Part shown: piece by piece, positions 5,405 to 5,527 of the stretch
How the letters are laid out: every line of letters starts with the position of its first letter
Numbering within the stretch: position 1 is the first letter of the stretch
Assembly (NCBI GenBank): GCA_023434265.1
Contig: JAEYTA010000020.1
Coordinates: 1-5,527, forward strand
Length of the DNA stretch: 5,527 nt
Reading direction: 5' to 3'
Source of the DNA: Pseudomonadota bacterium
GTDB lineage: Bacteria; Pseudomonadota; Alphaproteobacteria; Caulobacterales; Caulobacteraceae
The notes under the pieces: model-generated
Told to the model about the DNA's origin: nothing
Databases searched by the model: none
What the model saw: only the letters and a program-made list of their open reading frames with translations
Made by a program: the position numbers and the translations under genes

Positions 5405-5527
5405 TTCCCATCCCGTCGATGGGGAGGGCGTCGGATCCACGACCTCGACGACGGCGGGCTGTGGTCGAGCGATGAAGCCGGGGCGAAGGAGAGTCCCGGG
5501 GTCCTCGGGGACAGGGAGTGGATCCTG
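5405..5527. repeat. Probable start of a further dispersed intergenic repeat, cut by the right edge
   Basis: A short hairpin (CCCATC 5407-5412 with GATGGG 5418-5423) is followed by GC-rich sequence that stays open in one plus-strand frame to the window edge. That frame ends in DREWIL. I associate the phrase, from memory, with spurious ORFs read through repeated intergenic DNA in related genomes. There is no start codon with a ribosome site, so no gene is called. Confidence 0.35.

Larger units (their letters stand above)
4594..5527. other. Gene-free repeat-rich intergenic region
   Basis: About 930 bp carry no open frame with a credible ribosome site, protein pattern or codon bias. The stretch nearest the endonuclease gene (4594-4700) should hold that gene's promoter, but no clear -35/-10 pair is visible. 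From about 4704 onward the region is a succession of GC-rich palindromic elements, listed separately. No tRNA cloverleaf or CRISPR spacing was seen. Confidence 0.7.

Noticed and set aside
5351..5527. Plus-strand frame open to the right edge and ending in DREWIL
   Set aside because: No credible start, and the phrase looks like translated intergenic repeat. More sequence to the right would be needed to call a gene.
1..5527. Depletion of CCWGG sites as a sign of long-term restriction
   Set aside because: I count about 16 CCWGG by eye, roughly two-thirds of a crude expectation for this base composition. The window is too small to show avoidance.

Overview
This window is high-GC bacterial DNA. 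Its style (GC-ending codons, TTG and GTG starts with good ribosome sites, intergenic stretches packed with GC-rich palindromes) suggests an alphaproteobacterium, most likely of the Caulobacterales (Brevundimonas, Phenylobacterium or Caulobacter type). That placement is an inference from sequence style and repeat type; no rRNA or marker gene is present.

Left part (1-1898), probably resident chromosome. A TonB-like energy-transducer gene runs off the left edge on the minus strand. A 211-bp divergent promoter region separates it from an OmpA-family peptidoglycan-binding lipoprotein gene (484-1035, TTG start). After a strong GC-rich hairpin comes an SseB-family protein (1128-1898).

Middle (1899-4593), a DNA modification and restriction island. 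A Dcm-type cytosine-C5 methyltransferase (2030-3223) is followed, with an 8-bp overlap, by a Vsr mismatch endonuclease (3216-3671). Dcm would methylate DNA, probably at CCWGG. Vsr would repair the T:G mismatches left when 5-methylcytosine deaminates. A convergent minus-strand gene (3655-4593) overlaps the vsr end by 17 bp. Its protein carries a PD-(D/E)XK-type nuclease signature and is probably the cognate restriction enzyme, of a family I do not recognise. Together the three genes look like a type II restriction-modification system with its own repair enzyme. The endonuclease gene is visibly poorer in GC than the left-hand genes, as expected for acquired DNA. A CCTGG site lies in the likely dcm promoter and could allow feedback by methylation.

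Right part (4594-5527), about 930 bp with no supportable gene. It holds a stack of palindromic elements: a CCTCCCC/GGGGAGG double hairpin, a 181-bp imperfect inverted repeat, a pair of 32-bp near-perfect inverted arms, a 16-bp perfect palindrome, and the start of what looks like another dispersed element at the right edge.
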